DNA of 64,000 nt from Echinococcus granulosus. Its lineage: Eukaryota > Platyhelminthes > Cestoda > Cyclophyllidea > Taeniidae. Below, piece after piece: positions 49,476-60,598 of this stretch. The stretch lies in the NCBI RefSeq assembly GCF_000524195.1, contig NW_020170434.1:129199-193198 (forward strand), given 5' to 3'. The position numbers and the translations under genes were made by a program. The notes under the pieces were generated by a model. The model was not told where the DNA came from. It was given only the letters and a program-made list of their open reading frames with translations, and did not search any database. Each line of letters begins with the position of its first letter. Position 1 is the first letter of the stretch.

Positions 49476-50660
49476 TTGGAAAAAAACAGTTTGGCGAAAT
49501 TAAGAAAGCAGCATAAATTTAGACTGACACAAATAAGGCAGCAGACGACCATCAGGATAACATTAAAAACAGGAAATAATGACTAAAAAGGCCATTTACT
49601 CTAGAGGTGATGCCCGGAACAGGATTATGGACTTAGAAAATAGCGACTGAATTCCATGCGAGCACAAATGGAGCAGCGCATCATTTCGTGCACACTGCCA
49701 TTCGTCAGCATAAGAAATCCATAAAACCCGGTATCATTGATAGTAAATGGGAAAAAAAAACACTCATAATGTCATTTAATACTAGCCTTTTAGCTGTTGT
49801 TTTCTACTTAACGTATTTTACATAATCAAAATTTAACTAGCATTTTAACTAGTAAATAACTATTTATAAAATTTAACAAGGATGGCAAGAATGCTACTTA
49901 TCTTCCATGTTAAAGCAAATCACAAAGTGTTGAACAAAAGCAAAGCATCTGATTTTTGGTCTTCTTCAGCCAAGCCTTACTACTCTTAACCCTTCACTGT
50001 ATGCCTCCTCAAGCTGTGCACCCATCTGCACCAAGTCATTTCCACCATCCTGCACCATACGGCAACACAATCGTGCATCAAGGTGTTGTAGTAAAATCGT
50101 CCATCCCAGTTTACATCCATCGTAGCTCCACCATGCCATCGACTCTGCTTTCCTCTCACCCATCAGCTAGTTTAGCTCCTCAGGCAAGACGGAGGGCCAA
50201 ATTTGCCTGTTCTATGGCCTAACACAGAACGCCAAATCCATCCCCTGACCAAGCGCACCCTAAATCCTCATTTTTCCTCCCGCTAACATGTTCACACGTC
50301 GTTAAAAAGGTCCTGACGGCCACTACTGCATAGTCCACGACAGTTCGACAATTCCCGAGAGGCCACTTCCACAAATCTCCCGATCTCGACATCGACCCCC
50401 GCGTCCAATCGCGGACAGAGACGCCCAACTTCGCTAAATGCAGGTAAGACGTCGCAATGCGGCTCCAGTATGCGCACTTCCACGAAGGAAAACTGGAGGC
50501 GCATGGATAAAGCAGTATAAAATGACAGTATATTGTAGACGTGAGAGACCCAGCTGTCAAGTAAAATGCATACACAATTAGGAGAGTCAAGAGATACAGG
50601 ACAGACACACAGAGAGAGAATTAATAAAGGAGGAAACAGAGAAGAGGTAAACGACGGACT
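49476..50660. other. Intergenic region
   Basis: About 1.2 kb between the NAA60 start and the 3' part of the low-complexity gene. Open frames here are short and overlap on both strands; nothing recognisable. Confidence 0.4.
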
Positions 50661-50896
50661 TTATCGGTTGGTGGTGGTGGCGGTGGCAGCGAAGGCGGAG
50701 GAGGAAACGGGAGCAGGCGCGAGAGGCGGAGGCGAGGGGAGCGGAGGAGACTCCGTAGACGCACTCTCGACAGCAGCCAAGGTAGTAAAGTGATGAGAGG
50801 TCTCCGACACTCCCACTGAGAGGGAAGCCGACGCGCTGGAGGAAGGAGACGGTGGCTCCGGTGTGAAGTATTGATCTGCAGCCGACATCGTGTCCA
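50661..50896 (-). CDS. Possible alternative last exon of the low-complexity gene
   Basis: After a good acceptor (GTTTCAG) an open frame of 78 codons reads Ser/Pro/Ala-rich sequence (MSAADQYFTPEPPSPSSSA, later PPLPSPPPLAPAP) and ends at 50661. Composition matches the neighbouring exon at 51004-51467. It needs a phase-1 donor inside that exon; a GTTCGT site there could serve, but it is weak. It may be an alternative 3' exon or a separate small gene. Confidence 0.3.
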
Positions 50897-51003
50897 CTGA
50901 AACACATAAACACACATGCAGACGTCAAGGCAAGTACAGGATAAGCTGCCAAATGGAAGCAATTCCAACCCGCCCAATAGAAAGCCGTTGAAATTTGGGG
51001 GAA

Positions 51004-54000
51004 TCATGCGAGTGCAGTCATGCGGAAAGGCGGAGGAGTAGCATGCATAAACAACACCGACGCAGACGACGTAGACTTGGAAGCCGAAACCGACGACGAA
51101 CCTTGGTCTACGAGGCTGCAGAAGCTGGAAGAAGCCACCGAAGCAGTCTCAGACGCCCGTGTGGCGGGAAGGGAGGAGGAGAGGGGCAGGGCAGCTGCCG
51201 TTGTCGATGCAGACACTGACGAACCGCCCTGTGTTGTTGCAGCCCGACGTCGAGTTGAATGCTGGTGGTGCTGCCGCTGCTGCTGAACATCAGACGTCTG
51301 CTGTTGCTGCTGCTTCACCTTGGAAATCGTGAGAGAGGATGTCGAAGAGGACGAGGTTGAGGAGGCAGCCTCATCCCTTGACATTGTCGTTGTCGACGTA
51401 GTCCTCTTCTTGGCCTCGACGTCAAGAAGTGCGGCAGGAGCAGCAGAAGGTGGCTCGGTGAGGCCTTCTAGTACAACCAAAAGGCTTCACAACTTCTAAA
51501 GCGACACACAACTAACGCACTCTACCACGACAAACCAACGGATGTCATTCCTACATGTAACAGACGGCACACAATTCGTGCTCCAGCCCGCACGCCACTA
51601 ATCAAGACGACAGGCGGTGGCGGTGGTACGTGCATGCAACAGCATGTAGTGAGGAGCGAATGGTTCTGTGAAAATGCGCAAAAAAACCGAATTCGCAGTC
51701 ATCTGCCGCAGCACAATGCAGTGCCACGTTTCAAGGACAGCTGTATGCGAGAACCAATAACAATCCCCGTTCGCAGCTTCTGCCGGCAACGTTCAACCCG
51801 TGCGTCGAAGACGCCCGATGGATGCATCTTCAGGAAGTAAAACTTCCTGTGGGAGTGGTTCACAAAAATTACCCCATACAAGGCACCAGGATGCCTTTCA
51901 GCACTGTAGCGTTGATGGCAAAGTGAATCAGACTGACCCAGAGTCCATCAACCCAGCTGTCAAAACTTCTGCACCGCGACTGCTTTGCTTTCCAACTATT
52001 AATTGAACACTGACAAGCAACCGCGCAGAAGAGACGGCGCTTGCGCTCCTCTCAGTTTACCACAAACGCCATTTATAGATAAGAAAGGGAGAAGGCAAAC
52101 GTACCCGCATTCTTTTTGCCATTGGCTACAGGAGCAGCAGCTGACGTTGGTTTGGAGGTGTCGGCGGATTTGAGAGAGAGGGAGTGCATTTCAGCAACTG
52201 GCACTGCTGCTGTTTCGGCGACTTTGCTGCTCGCCTCGGCGACGGGAGAGGTTGCAGCAGAGGTCACAGAAGCGGCGGCAGGAGACGTGGGCGATACAAT
52301 TGGACGCGACGGGTAGGTGTGTCGTGGTCCTGAGGCATGAAATGCAAAACCCCGATGGGAGCAAAATTCGCCTCCAGTGAGGTGGAAACAAAAAGGTGGT
52401 CAGAGCGACTAGTCTAGCTGGTTAGGTCTATGCACTAAGATTTGCACCACACTTACTCCGCCTAGGCTGTAGTGGCAAGTAGTGGGGCATCGAGAAACCT
52501 AAAAAAGTCAACATTTTTGGAAAAAAGGAAGGTTAGTTAGTTCTCCAGTAAGAGGAGGGAAAAGGGGGGGAGGAAAAGACAACAAATTTGCTACAACTTT
52601 GTGCGTGTGTGCACGCTCAGTAAACGAAGGGGGAAGTGGTGTCAGCAACGATAGCGTTGAATGAGCCGCTTTTGTGGAGCAATAGCTTTAAGCACACAGT
52701 GAGGAGAGAAAAGACGAATATGTTTACATAAGGCACGAATACAGCTCCTGGGGGAGTGGAAGGTAAAGGAAGACAAATTTTTGCACAACTTGATCGAGCC
52801 AATGTGATGCCAGATCCAAAAAAGTAGCTGGAAAAACCCTGATGAGGCATCAAAAATGGACCAGTTAGTTTTTAATCACAAAGATAACATCAGTGTTGTT
52901 TCATGGTCATGCAGATGGAACCATTCATGTGAGACACTACTCAGAGGCGAATCGATGAGGTTCTTTGTTACAATACAGGCGACACTAACGTGAGAGGGAG
53001 GTAACCCCGATGAATAATGATGACTAAATAAGTGAAAGGATTGACGCCAAACCCCATTAGCCGCTGCTGGTGCATGTTTTCGGTGCCAGAAAATGTCAAC
53101 GGTGAAAAGTTTCCCTCTAACTCAAAGGCAGGACAGTAGGATTCAAACTCGCATCAGTTCAAAGCGATGCAACCAAACTTTCGCGGTAAAACTTTTACCT
53201 TACGATAAAAAAACAAGAGACTCGCCACTTGTGTAGTTGATAAACACGACACTACCTCGCTTTCAATCAGGTAGGACCCAATGACCGCATTTCGAAGCAG
53301 ATCGAGGCGACCTCACTTAGAAGTTTGCGTGAAGAAGAATGCTAACCGACACGAGGCATCTCTCACGGCAAGTAAAAATTCCATACAGCACCTTCGAAGA
53401 CTAACCCAAATCAACTTACGATTTTAAAGGTACTGCTTGAGACATGAAATTGCTGAGACCTCAGTCCAGCCCTATGTAAGCTTGTGATGCGATAACGCTT
53501 ACATTTATCGAATGAGATAGCTTCGACAATAGTTCCCGCATTCGCCGTTAGTTCACATCAGAAAAGGAATCACATTCAGAAGGCGCGATGAGGATTCACT
53601 AAAAGGTTCACTGGACTTAGCACCACTAAAAGTATCCACAAAGACTTTTCGGAAGTGACCAACATCACCTAGAAACCCAGTAACTGCTCTATTCTTGGAC
53701 GTGCTCCTTTCTGCCTTTGGTCCAAAAAGTAGCAACAATCACGACTACAAGTTGAGTAGATCTATTAAATGAAGGAATACCACAAAAAAAGCCAGCCTTC
53801 GATTCGAGACACGAATACAACGAGGAGTAAAGTCCCTGCTTTGAAGTAAATGAAGTCATCAATTCGCAAAAGATAGTGTTTTGACTCAGAATACTTTCCT
53901 AAAAGTAATAAACTATGATGACACGACTTCCCCCAAAATGGCATTGCAAAAGTCTGTACAACATCTTTTCTTTATTGAATTTAACTTAACATTTTTTTTG

Positions 54001-56107
54001 AAATCCAAATCAAGGTTTCAAAGGTAATAATGAGGCTGCGGAAATAAATGGACGAATATCTGGTAGAGACACCCACAAATGCATGACGTAGCAATAACCT
54101 CGCTCCGGTAATTTCGTGCTTTCAGTCTCCTAACCATACCCAAGACGAGGAACGAAGGGACACTCCTGATGCCTCAATAATCTATACAGGTTCTTCCAAG
54201 TTTGGAAATTCAAGACCTAATTTTAATAAGACTACTATAATAACATGTACATGACAAAGTGCAGCGGGATAGCTTGAACTACGAAATATGAAGCGAAAAC
54301 GACAAAATATAATTACAACAAAAAACTAAATCGCAAGAATAAAATCCACAGATGGGTTCTTCGGACCCTGTACATGTAAGCATAGATCTCACCATAACAA
54401 AGTTCCTCCTATTACTTCAAAAAAAGAATTCAATAAATCTGATGTTTGCCTTTCTCACGATTTAATTAGAAAACAAAAGGTAAACTGTCAAAAAAGAACC
54501 AGTAGCAGTTTATGATGCTGTAAATAGCAAGTACGTATCCAAAGGAAACAGATCGATCATGGCATGTCCAGAGAAAGGATTGATAGATTTGACAGGTTGC
54601 TGTAGTATGACTAAATAAGGCGGCTATGTCAAGGGTAACTGCGTAACTTCTGGATCACAAAAAGGAAATGGCATCTTAAAGCTAACCAAAAGCCCTTTGC
54701 ATGATCCTCTCACAAGGGTACTCAAGACCTAGCCAAAGTGGCGGCTCAATTACTGCGACAAAGAGCCCCGCCTACTTCAGTAATTCCTTCAACGACACAC
54801 AGCTTTCCTCAATACAACACAGCACCCTAGCAGTTAGTAGTAAGTCGTTAGGGTCGGTACCGATCAACAAACTTAAAGAACCTCACTAATGAGGCATAAA
54901 GCCTCCAAGATGAAAAAGAAGCTTCCATTTGTGGTGGAGCCGTACAGTGCCACCACCAAAACGCCCACCATCAGATATATACTTATGACTACAGTTACCA
55001 CGGCTTCTGTGCACCCCCAAACGGTAAGAAAAGTACCCCCTGGGGTTGCAATCAACGTCTGGACATTCCAAAATTACCTGTGGGACGATTCAACGTGTTG
55101 TTGGGCGAGTTCTGCCGATTTGTTAGCGTGCTGCGTTGCCATGGTTGATTGCCTGGAGGTGGGGGAGGGGATGACGAGCAAAATCAGCCATCGCAGGCCA
55201 CCAAAGAAAAAATTTTGGAGCAAAAGAAAATCCCATTTACCTTGCAGCAAGGGAGAGGGAGCATGACCACCACGATGGTTATGGTGACGCCTAAGAGACC
55301 CCGTGTTGGAGTGATCACCATTTTCGGAATATTTCCGTCCATTCCCACCATTGTTGATGGACCAATTATTTCCAGGGGAATTTTGGTGATTGTAGCGGAT
55401 GTGTTGTCCTCGATGTGGGGAATTGACGTGCCCTCCCACTCGTGGAGAGGTAGAAACTATTGGTTGATGCTGCTGGTGTTGGTGGTGTCCAGAATGCATC
55501 ACTAGCCCATTATCGATCGGATCACCAGGATGAGTGCTTCGGTAGTTTGTAGAAAATTGATCCCATTCTATGGAAGAGGAGGACGATATAGCCCAAATCA
55601 GCAATAAGGAAGACAATGGTAGAGAATAAACCGAGAAATTTACCCTTCATCATGAAATCAACAAGGTCTTTCGAAAACGGAGGACCATGAATCGGTGGTG
55701 AGGTTCTACGATTGAGGTTTGGATGATGCCCACCAAAATGATTGTGTCCACCATAATACCCACCATCACCGCGGTATCGACCACGTGGAAAATATGGACG
55801 ATGATTCTGGTGGTGTTGAAGGTGTGGAATAGGATGATGGTTAGTTGCGACCATGGAAGAATTCGGACTGCCAGGACCAGTGTTTTGAACTGGACTGACA
55901 GTTCTTTGAGCCGATGTGCTCGAATCAGGGGTGTCGCTCCTCTTTCCTGGGAAAGAGTTTGTTTTCAGCATTCTACAGAATGGGTAAACAAAGCGCCATT
56001 GAATTAACTTAAGGGAACACATGGAAGATTGGGCAATCTCATTAAGTCAAGCACAATATGTACCTCGCTGTAGGATCTCGATTATTACGACCGGGAACAT
56101 TCGCCAT
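51004..56107 (-). CDS. Low-complexity RG/His/Gln/Ser-rich protein, probably RNA-associated
   Basis: Six exons in transcript order: 56064-56107, 55644-55972, 55241-55567, 55078-55152, 52105-52329, 51004-51467; 1464 nt, 487 aa, every phase closing. Start MANVPGRNNRDPTAR. Exon 2 has an RG/Gly/Tyr-rich stretch (RGRYRGDGGYYGGHN); exon 3 is His/Gln/Asn-rich; exon 5 is Ala/Ser/Pro-rich; exon 6 is Ser/Thr-rich with a five-Gln run. The only segment that looks folded spans the exon 2/3 join (SKDLVDFMMKEWDQFSTNY). No known domain is recognisable. RG plus prion-like composition is common in mRNA-binding and granule proteins, which is inference only. A 2.7-kb intron separates exons 4 and 5. The in-phase closure across six exons, more than any one motif, supports the model. 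Confidence 0.6.
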
Positions 56108-56844
56108 TTTATGCGATAAAAATTGACGGTCGGTAATCCCACACGCACAGAAAGTGTGAACAGATGAGACTGGAAGCGATCTAAACAACGCGGGACTAGG
56201 TATTTCTAGCTAATGTAAACAAGAAAGCTATTTGGAAAAGATTTATTTATATAAAAAGCTAATTGCAGCCTTAACCTTTACACGCATGAACTTTGTCTCT
56301 ATTTTACAAAAGTCCAGGTTCAAAAGTACTTCTTACTGTTTCCATGTGAGCAACAATATGTATTAATACTCTTTAACGATTTCGAGCCCTACTTACAAAA
56401 GGTCGAACTCACTTAACTATACCACATTTTTTTCTTTTGAGGTTTTACTACTGTTGCACGGAAGCCTATTGATGGGGGTGGTATTTTGAGATAGAATTCG
56501 GATTTCACCTAATTTTACAACAACTCTACAAGTATTTTTTCGCATTTAAAAGCAGATTAGTTTTTTAAGTATGCATCATGGTGCTTTGTTTTGAAATTGC
56601 AAAAGTCCAAAGTGGTAAGGCATGATGCTCCCTACTCAGATGATGAAGATTTAAAATCTGTTAGCTTTACCTGAGGGCTCGGACGCAGAGCGGAAGAACA
56701 AATTGTGGTGAATAAAGTGCCCACGCATTTTAACACACTTTAAAACTTAAAATCAACCTTGTATCCTATGTTGCTTAATATTCTACAGATATTGTTTTTA
56801 TATTCCTCCTTTTAGGTAGTAATACCTTTCCGTATCTCTTGCAG
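56108..56844. other. Gap without supported exons
   Basis: About 0.7 kb upstream of the low-complexity gene's start. AT-rich. One acidic open stretch near 56590-56660 (plus strand) has protein-like composition but no consistent splice phase with its neighbour, so I did not call it. Confidence 0.35.
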
Positions 56845-57427
56845 TCGTGCAACTCCCTGAACTCCTGATTTCGAAGGAAATTGTTTTCCTAGGGCAGAAA
56901 GTGCATTGTCGACGCATGTTAAAGCTCACTGACAATGTCTGGAGCCCATGCAGTTTAGTGGAAGTACAATGGTGGAGACTTAAGCCACTGCGTAACCATG
57001 ACACAGAGGGAATCGGACCATTAAATTACAATAGTACTTCCCAGCACCTGCTAAAGGTAGTGTAATTGCCTGTATACCTCTTCCTAACTAAATAAGCTTA
57101 AGGAACACGTAATGGCTCGAGTCTCTCTTAAAGGCCTAACACGCCCCATCAGGTTTATTTATTATTGACGTGTAATCCGCCAACTGTTTCTTTAACTCTC
57201 CGTCTTAGTAACAAGCCACTCAGGGGCCCGACCATTGTACCTCCTTCGAGCTGTTTGACCTTCGGTGCATAGCAGTAGTCCCGAAACCCTTCCGTAAGTC
57301 GACGCAACATATTCTGCCCGAGTCTTATATCTTCTTTTGGCTTCAGGGACGTCTCGGAGCGCTACAGACGAATTTGAAGGGTTATTCGGCCGTTGGCGTA
57401 GAAGGCCTGGATTTGCGTTTGGTTTAG
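56845..57427 (+). CDS. Possible 3' exons of an unidentified gene
   Basis: Two plus-strand segments join in phase: 56845-57056 (acceptor ttgcag, donor aag/gtagtg) and 57347-57427 (acceptor cttcag, ending at a TAG). Together they encode about 97 residues including VQWWRLKPLRNHD, then LLKGRLGALQTNLKGYSAVG and ending LDLRLV. Composition is like a folded soluble protein. No start codon or upstream exon with matching phase was found, so this could be the end of a gene whose 5' exons I missed, or chance. Confidence 0.3.
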
Positions 57428-58065
57428 CACCAAATAACTACAACTGTGTAGAGAGCCTAAACTGAAGTATTGTTTGTCAATAGTTGTTTTCAAAAACATC
57501 TATTTTAAGCAATTTTTTGACCTTTAAATGTATGCTTTTCAGTATTCCTTTTCTCCTTTCTCATTGTCATGTACTCCCTCTCATTAGTGAGGCAAGCAAT
57601 ATCCAGCGCCAACTGGGTGACGACCCACTCGAAACACACTTTAATTTAACTTTGTATCAAGCGGTCGTGGACAACTTTCGAAGTTAAAAGGCCCATTTCT
57701 TCTAGCTATCCTTTAATTCATCTATTTTTTACATCAATTTTCAAGAATAGAACATCAGAGGGGCTGCTTTTTGTGAGGAAAGATAACCTATGCTTTCCGT
57801 TATGTATCAGTGGGCGAGTCGAGTTAGCTGAGAATAAAGGGTATTTGCAGACGAGGGTTGGTTAGGAAGGAAGTCTGTTTTGTTTTTTTTTGTGTTGGTC
57901 GAAAAGATCAGAAATAAATTCTTCGCCTTGCGGACTCATATAAAATAAGCGGATGAATAGAAGCCATCATAATGCGTAAAGCGAATTGATGTTCGCTTGT
58001 TGCGAAATAAGAAGGAAGGGATGGAGAAGAGGAGGAAAGAAGGCGTTTTTGGAAGCCTAATGTAT

Positions 58066-59154
58066 CTATTCTGATGTCATCAACTTCTTGAATTCTAAAA
58101 CGGGAAAAATATTTATGGTATACGGTACTCTGAGCTAGTAATCCACCGGTTTTGGTGCCAACACCCACCATCAAAGTCTACAAATCCGGAGCCATCACGA
58201 TCCGTGTCACGAATCATCTCGTCGATCTCCTCTTCGGTCAAATCGTCGCCCAACTCTTTGAGGATCCATCGAAGGTCGTCCACGTCGATTTCACCTCTGC
58301 GATTCTTGTCGAGCACACGGAACGCCTGCCGCAAGTCTTCCTCGTCCTGCTCGTTTTGGAGGATTTTTCCGTAGACCAGGAGGAATCCACTCAGATCGAT
58401 GAAACCAGTGGCTAAAAGATATCAAATGTTGCATCCGAATCGTCTTTTTATTTCCCCACTTATAATAGGACTTGGTGAGTGCTACTTATATCTCAAGAGT
58501 AGACTCACCGTCATCATCCACTTCATCAGCCCATTCTTTGAGGAGATCAGGCTTGATGGAGACCTTGAGTGCACTAAAAGCTGGACCAAGGTCATTGGTG
58601 CTGATTTTGTCCTGCCCGCGCTTGTCGAATTTCTTGAAGGTCTCCGTTGCAACTGCGAAAGAGATGAGATTACTTTGTATTCACGCTCAAAGTAAAATGA
58701 TATTTTCTGCCTTATCGAAAGGCCGATGCTCTTGCATCGGCGCCCTGGCCGAAAACACGCGCACACATCGGGTCGCGTGACCAATCGTCGCGCAGGTGCG
58801 TGCCTCCAAAGTGCAGGAGGGAGCCAATCAAATTTCGCTTGGGGAAACCACGGTCACGATCACCTAGCTATTGCCCCAGGGGAATATTGACCGACCAAAT
58901 ATATGCAAATGTTTATTTCTGTATACGTAAAAGATTTTCCAAGAAAAAAAAACAAATTGCAACCTAAATGTACCGAGAGGTCAAATAGCGGCTGCAGAGT
59001 GATGGAAATTTAAGATGGTGAGGCTCGAAGAGCGATGTATTTATTGAAAATGCATTTCCAAGTACCGGCATAAAGATTATAAAAAAGGGGAAATGAGCTG
59101 GAGTTCAAAAGACCTACCCCTAACTTGATCGTCGCTGATCTTGAAACCCTCCAT
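58066..59154 (-). CDS. Calmodulin/troponin C-like EF-hand protein
   Basis: Exons in transcript order: 59118-59154, 58509-58652, 58169-58411, 58066-58094; 453 nt, 150 aa, all phases close, the standard length of calmodulin and troponin C. Four EF-hands are visible. Hand 4 is canonical (DRDGSGFVDFDE, Glu at position 12). Hand 1 (DKRGQDKISTND), hand 2 (DDDATGFIDLSG) and hand 3 (DKNRRGEIDVDD) each lack key ligands, so probably only site IV binds calcium with high affinity. The ending EFKKLMTSE and the central DLRQAFRVLDK resemble muscle troponin C of invertebrates more than calmodulin itself. Role in muscle contraction is therefore likely but inferred. The ATG follows a 3' splice site by nine bases. 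Confidence 0.88.
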
Positions 59155-59175
59155 TTCCAATCTCTACGAAATCAA
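59155..59175 (-). promoter_or_regulatory. 3' splice acceptor before the troponin C-like start codon
   Basis: On the minus strand TTTTGATTTCGTAG ends at 59164, nine bases before the ATG at 59154. Same arrangement as at the Bak-like and NAA60 genes. Confidence 0.4.
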
Positions 59176-60230
59176 AACAAGTGGGATAAAACTTAAAATT
59201 ATACAGGAGTAATACCACAGAGAGTAATAAAAATTCAATTTAGTCAAATGTAATACAAATTTCCTAGTAATTTTTAAAGCTTTATCTTTCTGTTAAATAC
59301 GCCAAATTTTTGCATTTCATTCCAGTTCCAAACCCAAGCACAATTTAGGGACCATTGTTCTTTTTCAAATCCACGTAATTTATTTAAAAATAAAAGACCT
59401 AAAAAGGTTATGCTGGTTGACAAATTTCCAAAAGTTGTGTCACATAGTGATCGGCTATCAACAAAGATGAAAGCTGTGGATTTTTGGTTGGGTAGGCGCC
59501 TTGTTGCTTGGAGGAGTCAATGGTAGCTTGAATACTTGCGTCCAAATATTAAGAATGTAGTTTCAAAAGGCACCCTAATACCCACAATCCATTGCTTTTG
59601 AGCAATAATAATAATGCCTTAAATTCTAAAAGGGCAAGGCGGAAGAGGGAGATGGGGCCACAGATGTGGGTAACGGGGCGCTCAAACACTCACCACTCTG
59701 TTGAGGTAGAGTTTGCGTCGATGCGAGAAGACGTGTCGGACGCTGCTGCAGCCGGTAGTGTCGCTGTGCCTCCAATGCCGACGCTGGCGTCGAAATAGGG
59801 GACTGAGCGCGTGGACAGACAGGCGCAACCGTCGTACACGCAAGCCCCCCTCGCCCGGGTTGCCGCGGTAACAGTGCGTGGGTTGGTCCGCGGGTCGATG
59901 GGACGATTGCACGCTGGTGCGCATTGGTCGGTAGCTGAAGACCTCTATGTCCACCCGAAAGGCCTCGTCATTGGTGCGTGTGCCCTGTTTGCTACGGTGA
60001 ACGGCGGTGGCGGTGGCTGGGGGGATACACTCGTTTCCCCTCCAAGGTACCGTAGTGATTGCGATTGGTGAAGGGAATTTGGTTAGGTGAGACATGGGAC
60101 CAGACTGGTCTGTGCAAAGAGAGGCGCAGACACACATAGACACCTCAAATCATTATCGTCAATGCGTTGGAACCTAAAATTGACTGTGAATTGAAAATGA
60201 TAATACCGATGTCTGCCTAGAAAGGCGAGA
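59176..60230. other. Intergenic region
   Basis: About 1 kb. Frames around 59680-60140 are open on both strands in a GC-richer patch but look like mutual shadows with no domain content. Confidence 0.4.
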
Positions 60231-60598
60231 TTATCGCCAATGGGAAAGCTGAGAAAATTTATAATTTTTCCATTTTGCAATTGAGTCAGTAGAAGTTCTT
60301 TTTGTAAATCTTACGATCCTCATAAAATCGTCAGCAATGTTACAATCTTGCACTTCTTGATTTAATTTCATGAAAATTCTTCAGTACCTAACTTGGATTG
60401 AAATACATCCAGTGTGATTTCGTTGGGGCCAGTGGTTAAGTTTTTTGAGCGAGAGAGATCTGAAAATCCCTGAAGTCTATTTGACGGACGCCCAAACTGG
60501 TTTATACAAATGAGACACTTAAGCTTATCCTGGCTATAAGTCTTTCGTCTTCCGGAGCATTTCACATCCTCAGGTTGTTCATACATATGATGCTTCAT
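60231..60598 (-). CDS. Tentative small gene, 86 residues, unknown function
   Basis: Three exons: 60388-60598, 60315-60346, 60231-60248; 261 nt, in phase. The protein starts MKHHMYEQPEDVKCSG, is basic and polar, contains KCLICINQFGRP and ends in LSHWR. The ATG lies three bases after an acceptor-like CTTTCTCTAG. Introns would be 41 and 66 nt, fitting this genome's short class, but the second acceptor (GTGCAAG) has no pyrimidine tract. An alternative acceptor (CTTTCTAG) near 60220 would change the end. No family recognised. Confidence 0.35.

Noticed and set aside
59592..60143. Long frames on both strands in a GC-richer patch
   Set aside because: Composition is mutual shadowing, with no splice signals or recognisable motif on either strand.
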